Positions 17,331 to 29,439 of a DNA stretch of 64,000 nt are shown in pieces. Origin of the DNA: Brasenia schreberi (lineage: Eukaryota > Streptophyta > Magnoliopsida > Nymphaeales > Cabombaceae); NCBI GenBank assembly GCA_036023115.1, contig JAYKKT010000090.1, positions 34,545,001-34,609,000 of the forward strand. Direction: 5' to 3'. The notes beneath the pieces are model-generated. The model had not been told where the DNA came from, ran no database searches, and saw only the letters and a list, made by a program, of their open reading frames with translations. Position numbers and translations under genes: made by a program. How positions within the stretch are numbered: the first letter of the stretch is position 1; every line of letters begins with the position of its first letter.

Positions 17331-17849
17331 TAGATGGATCCAGTTTGGTATGGTTATTTGGTTTGGTCTCTATAAGTGAACTTTATGTTTTGACACAAAG
17401 AATAGAGAGAGAGAGAGAGAAAGAGGGAAATTAGTTCATGCTCACATGAACCCATGCTATAATCTTCTTAAAGATTCCAACCTTTCAATCTTAAAGATCA
17501 ATGGTTGAGATCTTTAAGTCAAAAATCAAAATGTAGCGGGTGCATTTATTGTACCTTTCGATCTTGTTGATTGGACGGTTAAAATCCTTGAGTATGTTTA
17601 AGCATGGATTAATATATGCATGGACTATGTTTTCTCTCTCTCTTTATATATATACACATATATATGTATATGATCAGTTTGGTTAATTTTTGGTTTCGAG
17701 TTTCTAACATGGATCCAAACTGAATTAGCCATTTGTTTTAGAATTTTCAAACCGAAATTGAACAGAACAAAGGTTTGGCATGGCTAGTCTTGGTTACCTG
17801 GTACCTGAACCATATATAAATGGAACCCCTTGTCAACACAGCCTATGCT

Positions 17850-18155
17850 AGACATGGCTGGTCTTGGTTACCTGGCACCTGAAACTGTAATGGAACCGGT
17901 TGGGAGTCCTAAACTGCTCAGAATCGATAAGAAAAAACATTAAATAATTTAAAATAGAAAAACACACCGAAAGGGATGGTTTGGTAGTTGCAATTTCAGA
18001 CCGATTTTGAATCCATGGAAGGTGAAATCGGAACCGAGACTAGTGATCCATGGTTCCAAGTCTGACTTCAGATCAGTTTCTGGTTTCATGTGGTTCCTGG
18101 CCCCATGCAGTCCCAATTGAAACCGTCCGGTGGGTTACAAAACGGCCGTGTGTAC
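17850..18155. mobile_element. Non-autonomous hAT-like MITE, 306 bp
   Basis: Begins agacatggctggtcttg; the complement of its right end reads acacacggccgttttg, giving degenerate terminal inverted repeats. The flanks are cctatgct (17842-17849) and cttatgct (18156-18163), matching at seven of eight positions, the target-duplication length of hAT elements. No open frame. A related fragment (tggcatggctagtcttgg) lies just upstream at about 17,770. Confidence 0.55.
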
Positions 18156-18357
18156 CTTATGCTATAAAATAAAGAGTTGCTTTAGAGGCGTTTATCGACC
18201 AACTAGGCATGCAAAAAGATCGGTATTGTCTGACATCTCTATCCATCGTTCTTTGTTTTCGGCCTGAGGTTTGGAGTTTGAAGTATTATTGGGGCCCTAC
18301 CTTTCTGGGCACAGGTGCTTTTACTCTTTTTTCTCATATTTATCCATCCTCCCATTA

Positions 18358-18358
18358 A

Positions 18359-18436
<78 letters not shown>
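18358..18436. repeat. (TA)n microsatellite
   Basis: Uninterrupted TA dinucleotides in spacer DNA. Confidence 0.95.
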
Positions 18437-18438
<2 letters not shown>

Positions 18439-19305
18439 TTTAAATAATATTCATGTCTTGCAAAGTCAAGAGTGAACTTCAATATCTTGAGGATCTACTT
18501 TTCATATATATATTATGAATATTGGATCCAACCTATAGTGACATCTGTTCACCCATTACTTTTGAGTGAAATGAATATAATTTTAAAATTTTAAGAGGTT
18601 TTAGAAAAGTAGGAAGGATTATTTTTATTACACTCATCCATCCAAAAGAAATAGGTGGACATGAGTGAAACCTTTCATTTGCATTATCAACGGAATAAGT
18701 AAGAGAACCTTGTCACAATATCGTTAACAGTATTCTGAAAATGCAATTTGGTGCTATCAAATCGTGCAATATATGGTGGTGCCTTCAGGCAAATTGATTC
18801 TACGATAGAGTCCAGTAGATAATAGCTTCTGTTCTGTCTCACATCAAACATATGGAATGAGCCAATTTCGGAAACAAAAAATTAAAAGTTCAAAAGAACA
18901 ACTTTTGAAGACTGTAAGATACAAATTGACAAAAATTCAAGGATGTAACCAGTTCAAAATCACCGTATGAATTTTTTCCCCTCTAGATTTCCATGTGAAT
19001 CTACCGATCGAGTTCGACTCCAGCAGCACTAGCCTGTACCTTTTATCTTATGAAGGGGCAATTTTTAAACTGGCAGATTCTATGAGAAATTTGAGTTTTC
19101 CATAAATTTTAAGGACTACACATCATGCCAATCAAGGCCATTAAAGTTGGTCATAGAGAGCTTCGTCCATCGATACATTGTGGGCCTGGTAGACATATCA
19201 ATATGATCTTCCTAGTGACAAAGAAGGTTGTGTTTACCTGAAAAAATGTGAGATAGGGGGTCCATGCTTTAAATGAATTTTCCCTTCTTTTAGTGTGTGA
19301 TTTTC
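18437..19305. other. Spacer, nothing recognised
   Basis: No gene, repeat or RNA signature seen in this stretch; 19,380-20,380 is likewise blank. Confidence 0.4.
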
Positions 19306-19306
19306 C

Positions 19307-19309
<3 letters not shown>

Positions 19310-19370
<61 letters not shown>

Positions 19371-19380
19371 GGAGGGGGGG
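19310..19380. repeat. Compound (TA)n(GA)n microsatellite
   Basis: About 40 bases of TA repeat are followed directly by about 20 bases of GA repeat and a G run. Confidence 0.95.
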
Positions 19381-20385
19381 GAGTTCCTATAAATAGATGG
19401 TCTATATAAAAAAGAAAAAGTGGATAAAGTATATGATACACGTTGTATTTTTTTTGCTTTTCTTATAGAACAATTTTTTATCTCTTGCTTTTTTTTGTCT
19501 AAACCATCCATCTTTCGAATCCGACAATCGAAATGAACATGAATCTTCTAGAATGAGAATTCAGCAGCTCCCATTTTTTCTTTATTACTCTATTGAGAAC
19601 TACGTCCAAGCCCAATAATTGATTGAATGACAAAGAAAGTGTTCTACTAGCAAAACACCCTGTGGATTACAAGTCCTAGCATATGAGCCAAGGCATCTTC
19701 AAACCTTATTTGATGATCTAGGCTTAAAACCATCACAAAAGCATAAAAAAGATGCATTCAAAAATGCATCTCTGAGAATGGAACCATTGACCTTCGTTTT
19801 TATGGGATTCCTGTTTGCTGTTTCCTCGTAGTTCAAAACTTTGTCATGCAGATCTTCTGTGTTTGTTTGGACAGCAAGCTCGTCGAGTTAACCTTCACTG
19901 ATGTTCCGTTGATTTTATCATTCAAGCTGAGCAAAACACGAGATTGCTGGTTTTGGTAGTATAATTTTCATAAGTAAAACAAACTTTTGCTGGTTCAAGT
20001 CAAGAATCAAATGTTAATGCCAGTGAAAATGTCAAAAGGAAGAGTCTTGACCCAAGGAGGGCATGAATGTTCACTCAGTTAGTCGAACTAGCACGTTTTC
20101 CTAAGACACAAATAATGTACATATTAGCTAAACAAGCCTAATACAAGCTCTAATCTCATTTTGTCTTATAAAGGTCCAAGTGAACTGCAAAATCACCATC
20201 TCCAACGGCATAGAGGATTCCCACCAATCAACTTCTTCACTATTACTGACTTCTTTACAACGTGATATAAGATGAAGATGACATCAATTTTGAGTTGAAG
20301 TTCTCTGCTTACTTACTAAAGGGTGACTTTCATTAATGCAGCAGACAATTCGGCTCATACTTACTGCTATCCTAGTGCATCCAGC

Positions 20386-20389
20386 CACA

Positions 20390-20448
<59 letters not shown>

Positions 20449-20449
20449 G
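20386..20449. repeat. Compound (CA)n(GA)n microsatellite
   Basis: A CA run passes directly into a GA run with a single interruption (aaag). It lies just beyond the 3' end of the GUX pseudogene. Confidence 0.95.
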
Positions 20450-20519
20450 ACAAACAAGTCACAACTAGAGAGGAGGGATACTGTGTGCAGAGAAGGTACA
20501 GCAGTTGTAGTTGCATTAT

Positions 20520-21840
20520 CTGTTGAATTGGTGTTACCCCGATGCCACATCATGCTTCCCCAGAAGCATAAATCCTCGAAAGAAATCTTTAGGGGTGGAT
20601 CGTTAATGTTCCTTTTCCAATGCCCATCAGCATAATTTGCCTTCTCTCAGCCTGTCTCCTATCCCACTGTAGTCCCGCCTTTGTTTGCACTCTGTAAATT
20701 TTCCGACATGAAGTCATGAACTTTTCGACCACGTCCGGTGTGCTACATCACCTGCAAATTCATGAGAAATATCGTCGTTATCCCAAAAGCACAACCAAGA
20801 CTTTAAACCATAATAATGTATAACATAGAGAATAGGAGGATCTGCTGCAAAAAGACGAGCCTTAGATCTTTTTCTTCCTGATCACCTGCCCAAAGGTGTT
20901 TCAAGAAGTTCATATGCTTCGGCATTCAATGCTACCACGTGAATATTTCATTAAGATAGCCCTGGTCGCCTCATTATAAGATTCAATATCGTTGATGTGA
21001 TCATTAGCAGTTGAAAGGTGCAGTTTGAACCACCATCACCCCAGAGTTGAAAAGGGTAGAATTGTTCCCAATGGACATCATCTCGGGCATTTCAAAGAGG
21101 AAATCGTTGTTTCTTAATATGGGGAGGTCGGCATCGATAAAGATGATCTTGTCATAGTCTGTCAACTGCCAAAGTGGGAACTCACTGTAGTTCCTCTCGT
21201 TGTAAGCATCCTTCTCTGCTTGTCCTAATTCTCGTAACCAGTAACCTCTATACCACTTCTATGATAGCTGCTGATGGTTTCGTCCACAGGCATCACAAGG
21301 TCTCTTGTAGAACCAGTTAACTGGATGCTCTGGGCAGCAGCCATTGCACCAGGTACGTATATGTGAGCAAAATGAAGGATCGTTGCATATGCTTATCGAT
21401 GCTTGTTTCCAACAATCTCTCTATACAAGAGTGCAACAAAAGATATTTTCAGTATCAAGACCATGAATATTAACAACAATTTTAAGGCCATGGATTGTAT
21501 AAGCGAATGTCTTTCACTTTTGATATGGATGATGCTTGTTTTGATGTTGTGGATGGCAGAGCTGAAAACGAAGTGATATTCCACTGAACCGGGTTGCCCA
21601 CCGAAGAAGGGGCGAGTTTTGCAGCGGCAAGTTTCAGATGTAGCCGAGCAACATCTCTTGACCAATTCCTAATCGATCTTCCACATGGAAGCTTTACGGG
21701 GATAAGATTGAATGATAACCTTTTCGGAGGGCTAGGCATCGGCAATTTTGGACAAACTGGTACTTCTGACTTCCCTTCTTCGTCGAATTTCAACTGAACA
21801 AATTTCAACTGAACAGAAAATACACTATATGAAGGACAGA
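20520..21840 (-). pseudogene. Decayed GUX-type xylan glucuronosyltransferase (GT8)
   Basis: Three minus-strand blocks appear in the order of plant GUX/PGSIP proteins, Golgi enzymes that add glucuronic acid to xylan. The N-terminal block (about 21840-21500) has DEEGKSEVPVCPKLPMP and NWSRDVARLHLKLAAAKLA. The catalytic block (about 21390-20880) has GAMAAAQSIQLTGSTRDLV, then WQLTDYDKIIFIDADLPILR with the DxD metal motif, then FLFEMPEMM and NSTLFNSGVMVV. The C-terminal block (about 20790-20520) has LQWDRRQAEKANYADGHWK and SFEDLCFWGSMMWHRG. The blocks are in different frames with stops between them, for example a base lost before VHDFMSENLQS, and much of the usual sequence between the first two blocks is missing. 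It is therefore a pseudogene. Whether it was a retrocopy or a full gene duplicate is unclear. Confidence 0.75.
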
Positions 21841-21899
21841 GAGAGAAGGGGGAGGGCATGGGGCTGGGGGTTGAAGAGGGAACCAACCAAAAAATAAGA

Positions 21900-22499
21900 C
21901 AAGCACCCAAGCACAAAAACAGTCAAATTACACAGAGACCGTTCTTCTTATAAACACCAAATTAAATAGAATTTAGAAAAAGTTAAATCTAAGGCTTAGA
22001 AGGAAGAACAGAGGTACACATGGAAAATAATCCTGAGATGATGAAAGACTAGCCTCCAATGCGAGGAGAATCAATGGAAACCCACCATCCTGAATCTCGG
22101 GAATCGAATATAAGATGAATCAATGAACGCCCACCATCATGAAAGTCAACAATTGGAGATATTTTACAGAATTTGCCACTATGAGAACCAAGTTGCAGAA
22201 GAGAGATATGAAGAGGAGGATGACAACGGAAACATGAAATAGAGAAGAAATCTGAAGTACCATCGCATAATGTAACAATTAATCTCAAAGTGAAGTTGGT
22301 GAAGGCACTGCTGAACAGTAGACATACATGTGTGTGTGTGAGAGAGAGAGGTTGATGGTTGAACCAATTGGGACTTAGTTGAGAGCATCAGTTCAAAAGA
22401 AGCAAATGCGTCAATTCAGAAACAGCATTGAATCAGTAAAAGGTTGAAGAAGACATAATTGGAAGGTTTGTTGGAGTAACGCAGAGAAGGAACATTCAT

Positions 22500-22505
<6 letters not shown>
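21900..22505. other. Spacer upstream of the GUX pseudogene
   Basis: No recognisable N-terminal membrane-anchor exon of the GUX pseudogene was found here, and no other gene. Confidence 0.35.

Positions 22506-22508
<3 letters not shown>

Positions 22509-22544
<36 letters not shown>
22509..22544. repeat. (TA)n microsatellite
   Basis: Uninterrupted TA dinucleotides flanked by tacata and gtatgtat variants. Confidence 0.95.
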
Positions 22545-22546
<2 letters not shown>

Positions 22547-23129
22547 GCATGTATGTATACATGTGTGAAATAAAAAAAAAAGTAGAAAACCATGATTCAT
22601 ACAATAAATACAACAAAAACTAGAAAAATAAATGAAAACAAAAGTTTATATTTCAAAACATGAAAAATCGCACCCATGCAGCCGAAAATGTATAGTCTAT
22701 CTGAGTCAAAATGGTAAAATCTCCCTCCATATAAGTATAATTGAAAGATAAATGAAGAAAAAAAGGATTTAAAAGACCAAAGCTAGTGAAAAATGGGGTT
22801 TGACTCATGTCTTGGACTCATGGCGTTCTGTACAGATCATATCAGACAATACAATCCGATACACTCGTCTACTTAATATAGTTTATGTAGGTGTTTACTA
22901 TTTTACTAAATAATTTAAATAAGACATATACTATTGTTAACGATTTGTGGCTTTCTGAGAATAGCTGATTAGTGAGCACGTAATTATTCCCTTTGCAAAT
23001 ATTGAGAAAACAGTTCTTGTTGTTTATAGTGCAGTTCTTCGTATCAGACTTCGATCACAGTCGCAAAAATTGAACCACCATCCACGAGAGCAGCTTGACA
23101 CCGCTTCAAAATTGATCAGTGCCGTCCAG

Positions 23130-23235
23130 TTTTACACTTTTTTTCTTTGTTTATTACAAGAAGAGGCCGAAACCTAACACACACCCCACGAGCATGCACC
23201 CCCTGCGGTTCGAACGACGGGCCGAGATATCGAGA
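23130..23235 (-). mobile_element. tRNA-derived SINE copy 2 (3' part)
   Basis: On the minus strand there is a B-box-like CGTTCGAACCG, then GGGTGCATGC, then GTTAGGTTTCGGCCTC, then CTTGTAATAAACAAAG. The same order and wording is seen in the copy at about 35,560. The A-box half is not clear. Confidence 0.5.
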
Positions 23236-23929
23236 GTAATATAGCATATCAAAATGCAATAAATGGCTGTTTACATAAAAAAAAAAAGTAGTATAAATCT
23301 GATTCTCAGTAATAGAAAACAGGGAATTAATAAATAAACCCTTAAGAAATTTAAAATATGGTTTCATAATTTTGATAAAAAATTCACAAACTGCGGGAAA
23401 TAATATCCAAGTCGTCGATCTTTATTGTTGCAACGTGGACGTATGCAATTGGTAGGAATATCCTTTTGGGTGATTAAGAAGGTGACGCAAGAGGTTATGC
23501 AGGGCCTTTTCTTTTTACAAGTGGAAAAGCTTTCTTTTGATTAGCACCTCTTAAGGGAGGTGGGCTTTGACTGGTAGTTGCTAAATGTGTTTTGTTAGAA
23601 ATCTAAAGAAGTCAAGGTTATGATGGTTAGGTTGTCATCCCTTTTATTGAGAGGGAGAGAACTTTAATTCATTCCGTGGCGGATCTAAAAAATTTTTTAG
23701 GATGAGATGAATTGCTTATTCCGATCGTTTTAAAGTTGGACGAACCGAGCATAATAATCATAATCATGTTTTCAATCATGCTCTATAAATTTTTTATTAG
23801 TTTTTTGAATTTTAGGGAAAGAATCTCACCGAAAGGACTCTTGGATACCCCTCGCTCATAACGAGTTTGATTATCGAAGGGGTGCATGTACGTGTCTTAG
23901 GCTTCATCCTTCTCAAATTTTTAGAGAAA

Positions 23930-24060
23930 GAGAAGATTGGGTACCAAAGAAAGGGTGTAACCTAAAACACCAAAACACACCCATGCATCCCTTGGGAATG
24001 GAACTTGTGACTATGGTGTGAGAGTCAAGAGCCCTATGGTCTGGGTACAATGTGAAGAGT
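23930..24060 (-). mobile_element. tRNA-derived SINE copy 3
   Basis: The minus strand reads a CCATAGGGCTCTTGACTC region, then a B-box-like AGTTCCATTCC, then GGGATGCATGGGTGTG and TTTTAGGTTACACCC. The arrangement parallels the other SINE copies in the window, although divergence is considerable. Confidence 0.4.
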
Positions 24061-24069
24061 ACCTATTCG

Positions 24070-24905
24070 ACAAATTTTAAGAGCGTTGAATGCCGGTATT
24101 CGATGCTTGTATGTATGAATGGATATATTTGCGGGTTAGAAATATATTCTTTTTTTTATAATTTCCTTGATTTCATTCTGCCATTTAAGTCAATTGTTGT
24201 TTCTAGAGGAACCATACAATATTTGGGTTGACTTGGACGTGAATCATTGTGAAACCCATAAAACCCGATCCATTTTCTTCATTGAAGGGGGATGAAGGTT
24301 GGTCGATCCTCGCCGTCTGTATGTGGCAGGAACGGTCAGTATCTAACCCGGTAGGCGGTTTGGCAGAGATCCAAACCGACCCATTAAGAGGAGGACCCAA
24401 CAGTCCATTCCCAAGTTTCTGAAAGTCGCCTTCCCCAACGCCTGTAGATCCGATCCATTTCCTGGTAGTGCTGACACGTTAGCATATCCGACGTGGCACG
24501 GCCTGGAGAGTCCCTCGCCCACCGACGAGGACAGAAAAGAAATCTAAAGAAATAATAGAAACGGAAAATGAATGCGGAAGCATCACATCACTACCTTAAA
24601 AACAAGCCCTCAGCTTTAGCCAGTTTGAAGTTGATGAATATGGATCGAGTCACTACTGATTCTGGATCTGATGTCTGCATCAAGATCAAAGTCCTTCCAC
24701 TATGGAGTTATTGGGTCTTTTCTAGCTCAAACCTACATAAGGGACATGGACCAGTTGGATTCAAATCGGGTTGGATCGCAATACCACTAAATGTGACAAT
24801 ATCTGATTCTGCAAGTTGTTATTCAAATTCATATTTGGGTGCAAAAGTTATACTCTGGATCATAGCAGAACAACTTTTAGGTTATAATTTATATATGTAA
24901 TATAG
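24070..24905. other. Spacer with unrecognised 110-codon frame
   Basis: A plus-strand open frame at 24568-24900 has no recognisable domain, and no splice or promoter context supports it. 24,230-24,420 is rich in acccgatcc-type motifs. Confidence 0.35.
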
Positions 24906-25111
24906 TTGGGTTAAGAAAAGGGATCACCCTTGCGTTGTCGGTCCCAAGCCCGGATAAAGGAGGAGGGTTGTGTTAGGCTTCCGACAGCCAGCGTAAAACT
25001 TCGTCGGATTTCTACAACATGGATTACAAAAATTATGAGCATTGCTTTGGGGCGTCCCCGCCTAGCGACGTGCTGTAGAGCCCGAATGCAGTAAGAAGTA
25101 AGCAAGGGTCA

Positions 25112-25287
25112 CTACATTTTCGTCCGAATGTAGTGAATCAATTGCAGAAAGGGTTCACACATCATGGACGGGTGTGGGTAAAGAAGTTAGTCCCGCTACA
25201 TTGCCGCCCGAATGTAATGAAAAATTTTCAGAGAGGGTCTCCGCATTTTGATTATGGACGGATGCGGGGGGTAAGGAAGCTAGTCCT
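25112..25287 (+). repeat. Diverged tandem monomers at the LINE 5' end
   Basis: Two units of roughly 84 and 92 bases (25112-25195 and 25196-25287) share ctacatt, cgaatgta, the gagggt/aagggt block, catgga/tatgga followed by cggatgcggg-like sequence, and gtaaagaagttagtcc/gtaaggaagctagtcc. A partial third unit may precede them (cccgaatgcagtaag at 25081). They overlap the start of the open frame. Confidence 0.6.
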
Positions 25288-28129
25288 AGATAATAAGATT
25301 CGTATTGGTTCTTGGAATATCGGAACATTATCGGGTAAGCTAATGGAGGTGGTAGATACTATGATTCAGAGAAAGATTCATATTCTATGTTTACAAGAGA
25401 CAAAATGGGTTGGAGAAAAAGCAAAGGAGATAGAGGATACAGGTTTTAAATTATGGTACTCAGGTAAAGAAAAGGCCCGAAACGGAGTTGGTATTATCAT
25501 AAATAAAGATTTAAATGAGAGTGTAGTAGACATACAATGATATGGTGACCGAATCATGATATTGAAATTAGTGTTAGGAGCAGAGGTTTTGAATATAGTT
25601 TGTGCTTACGCACCCCAAGTAGGACTAGAAGATAGTATAAAGACAGTTTTTTGAGAAGAGTTAGATAAGGTGTTTCAAAAGATTTCACAAAAGAAGATGA
25701 TTTGTTTATGAGGAGATTTAAATGGACATGTCGGTAAAGAGGCATTAGGATATCAAGGGATTCATGGAAACTTTGGTTATGGGGATATAAACGAGGAAGG
25801 TAGGGAGATTTTAAATTTTGCTATGTCATTTGATCTCTTTATAGTCAATACAATCTTCAAAAAACGAGATGAACATTTAATTACTTATAAAAGTGGCTTA
25901 TCACAAACACAAATTGATTACTTTATTTGTATAAAAAAAGATAGAGTGTGTTGTAAAGATTGTAAGGTAATTTCAGGAGAAAGCTTAACCACCCAACATC
26001 GACTTTTAGTTATGGATTTACAAATAAAAAAATGGACAAAGAAGAAAAGAGTGCATCGAGCTATTCGGACTAAATGGTGGAACCTCAAAAGCGAGAAAGA
26101 AGATATATTTAAACCGAAAGTCCTTCAAGGAGATGTTTGGAATTATGTTGGCACACCCTCTGATATGTGGAACAATATGGCTATACATATTAGGAAAGTG
26201 GCGAAAGATGTGTTAGGGGTATCTAAGGGAGGTGTACCGGCACAAAAAGAAGCTTGGTGGTGGAGTGAAGTAGTACAAAATAAAATCAAGGCAAAGAGGG
26301 CATGTTACAAATTACAATATGCTAAGAAAACTAGTGAAACTTTAGAAGCTTATAAGAAAGTAAAGAAGGAAGCAAAAAAGGCCGTTAGTGAAGCAAAAGC
26401 TAAGATTTGGGAGGACTTATATAAAAAACTCAACTCAAAAGAGGGTGAAAGAGATATTTTTAGGATAGCTAGGGCTAGAAATAAGAAAACTAAAGATCTT
26501 AAGTATGTTAGATTCATAAAAGATAAGGATGAAAAAATTCTAGTGGCAAATGATGATATAAGAAATAGATGGAAAAACTATTTTTATAATCTTTTTAATG
26601 AAAATAAAGATGTTAGTATTAGTTTAGGAGATTTAGCCAAGTCAGAAAAGTATATAAACCACAATTTCTACCGACGTATTCAAAAGAATGAAGTCAAAGA
26701 GGCTCTTAAACATATGAAGGGTGGTAAATCGGTAAGACCGGATAATATTCCTATAGAAGTTTGGAAAATACTAGGAGAATTAAGAATCACTTGGCTCACA
26801 AGACTGTTTAATGAAATATGGAAAAACCAAAAGATGCCCGAGGAATGGAGAGCAAGTACACTTATACCCATATATAAGAACAAGGGAGACATTCAAAATT
26901 GTGCGAATTATCGAGGTATCAAGTTAATGAGTCATACTATGAAATTATGAGAAAGAATTATCGAACGTAGGTTAAGACAAGTATCGAGTACAACACAGAA
27001 CCAATTTGGATTTATGCCAGGCAAATCTACTATTGAAGCGATTCACCTTTTGAGACGTCTTATGAAACATTTTAGAGCAAAAAAGAAAGACCTTCACATG
27101 ATATTTATTGATCTAGAAAAAGCTTATGATAGGGTACCGAGGGAGATTCTTTGGAGAACTTTGGAAAAAAGAGGTATCCCATTGACATATATTAACCTTA
27201 TAAGAGACATGTATGATGGTGCAAAAACATGTGTGAGGACTCATGAAGGAACGACAGACTTCTTTGAAGTTAATATTGGGTTACATCAAGGATCAACTTT
27301 AAGTCCATACTTATTTATAATGGTGATGGATAAGTTAACAAAACATATTCAAGATGAAGTACCTTGGTGTATGTTATTTGCAGATGACATTGTATTAGTG
27401 GAGGAGTCTAAGGAAAAAGTTAATAGAAAATTGGAACTATGGAGAGAAACATTAGAAAACAAAGGCCTCCGACTTAGTAGAACAAAGACAAAATATATGG
27501 AATGTAAGTTTGATCATTTGGCTACTTCAGAGGACATAGAAATTAAAATTGGCACACATTGCACTCCCCAAAAGGAAAGTTTTAAATACCTAGGGTCAAT
27601 TTTTCAAAGTGATGGAAGAATTGATGGAGATGTTACGCATAAAATTAATGCTAGTTGGTTAAAATGGAGAGGAGTATCAGGTATTCTTTGTGATAAGAAG
27701 ATACCATTAAAATTAAAAGGTAAATATTATAGAGCAGCAATTAGGCCTACCATGTTTTATGGTTCTGAGTGTTGGCCAGTTAATCATCAACATGTACAAA
27801 AGATGTGAGATGGATGAGTGGTCATACAAGAAAAGACCGTATACATAATGAGGTTATTAGAAACAAATTAGGAGTGGCACTAATAGAGGATAAAATGAGA
27901 GAACATCGTTTGAGATGGTTTGGACATATAGAAAGAAGATCAAAAGAAGGACCTGTAACAAGGTTAGAAAAACTAAATTTGGAAAGTATTAAAAGAGGTA
28001 GAGGACGACCACAAAAGTGTTGGAAAGAAACAATAAAGAATGATCTAGTTTATTGGGAGTTAACTGCTAACATGGCACACGATAGGGATCTGTGGAAACA
28101 AAGAATCCATGTAGCCGACCCCGTCTAGT
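25133..28129 (+). pseudogene. LINE endonuclease-reverse transcriptase, four TGA stops and one deletion
   Basis: The endonuclease part shows SWNIGTLSG, LQETKW, CAYAPQVG, GDLNGHVG and TQHRLLVMDL, the usual order of APE metal and catalytic motifs. The reverse transcriptase part shows [35 protein letters not shown] and the catalytic [12 protein letters not shown]. The frame is continuous from 25133 to about 27803 except for TGA at 25538, 25652, 25709 and 26948. At about 27804 a 22-bp deletion relative to the copy at 39028 shifts the frame. The last stop is TGG in copy 2, so it arose by a G-to-A change. The remainder (27805-28128) matches the conserved C-terminal [11 protein letters not shown]...GHIERR part. 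Confidence 0.85.
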
Positions 28130-28274
28130 ATGGGAAAAGGCTTAGTTGTTGTTGTTTGTTATTGTTGTAAGAATGTACTTTCAGCTTGAATGTAAAAATT
28201 GACTACTTGTCTGAATCCAATTGGGTCGTGTTTTGCATACCAAATCCAACTACGGACATGTAGTTGATCTCATT

Positions 28275-28380
28275 TGTAGGGATGGCATTATTGACACAAT
28301 CCGACCCAACCGAAATAGGTGGGGAATACCCAAACCCAAAATTGTTCGAATCGATTGGGGTATCTTATCCCTGACCTACA
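28275..28380. repeat. Dispersed acc-cgacccaacccg type repeat
   Basis: The motif family gggatggcatt...cgacccaaccg...ggggaatacccaaaccc recurs at 29165-29315, 52615-52679 and 59180-59590, each time with reshuffled ccga, gggt and accc words. Its superfamily is not clear. Confidence 0.4.
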
Positions 28381-28382
28381 CT

Positions 28383-28384
<2 letters not shown>

Positions 28385-28472
<88 letters not shown>
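28385..28472. repeat. Compound (TA)n(GA)n microsatellite
   Basis: A TA run followed directly by a GA run. Confidence 0.95.
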
Positions 28473-28475
<3 letters not shown>

Positions 28476-28707
28476 AGTGCATAATGTCTTTCATTGTGTA
28501 ATCTTTTATAAACATCTCAGCAATTCAATCTTTGAGATGAACGGTTATAGTAATAAGATAAAGAATATTTAATAGATATAGCATTAAATGTAAACTACAA
28601 AAGTACAATGGTACTTTTAATTCAACTCTTCATTGTTAATCATGTTGATCGAATGATATAATAGATATTTATATAAAATTATGTACCAAAAAATATTATG
28701 TATTTAC

Positions 28708-28827
<120 letters not shown>

Positions 28828-29164
28828 CATAGTCTATGTGCACACACATGAATGCTAAAATTAAATGGTATAGATGTTTAAGTGGGTTTAACATGAACAA
28901 GTACATTCACCTATCATGTTCTCTCTCCTTTGTTTTCTTTTTCTCTCTATAGTCCTAGATGCATAATGTCTTTCAATGCATAATTTTTTATGAACACTTT
29001 TACTATTTTTAATTGGTAGAGATGAATAATAGAGATTTGAATTGCTTTATATTTAATACACATGTTGTTAAAAAGTATAATAATATCTTTAATTAAAATC
29101 TTTACTATTATTCTCAAATAGCAAAAAATATTTATGTAAGATCTTGAATCGAAAAACACTATGC

Positions 29165-29315
29165 ATTTAAGATAGTCGTAACCTGACTTTGCCCCATAAC
29201 CATTGGGACAAAGGGAACCCGAACCAGTACCCGCCTCGTTAAGGTTTGGGTCACGGTTGGGTATAGGTATACCCGTCCTCAACCCCGATCCATTGCCAAC
29301 CTTACTCATTTGCGC
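29165..29315. repeat. Dispersed cccgaacc-rich repeat
   Basis: Dense words such as gggaacccgaacc, gttaaggtttgggtc, ggttgggtata and cccgatccattgcc, as in the related stretches at 28275 and 59340-59590. Confidence 0.4.
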
Positions 29316-29439
29316 TTTCCACTCGATTAAAACGTGGCGCCAGTTCAAGCGCTGGCTTTATTTGTATATCGAACGGATTATCGTTCGGAATAAATAAGAA
29401 CCAATTAGTTGCAAAATGAATAAAAAAGAGGTTGCTTCT

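Larger units (their letters stand above)
24913..28165 (+). mobile_element. RTE-clade LINE, near full length but inactive (copy 1)
   Basis: A non-LTR retrotransposon with an untranslated leader (24913-25130), one long frame carrying an AP-type endonuclease followed by reverse transcriptase, and a short 3' tail ending in tagttgttgttgtttgttattgttg rather than poly(A), as RTE elements do. Single ORF, about 1,000 codons, APE plus RT and a (TTG)n tail identify the clade from family knowledge. The leader start is set by similarity to the short derivative at 31149-31359. I could not see a clear target-site duplication. Confidence 0.85.

Noticed and set aside
26680..26892. Minus-strand 70-codon frame inside the LINE
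   Set aside because: Shadow of the reverse transcriptase coding strand, with no domain of its own.
25538..26950. Programmed TGA read-through in the LINE
   Set aside because: Copy 2 has Trp at the last of these positions and stays open, so the stops are decay and not a coding feature.
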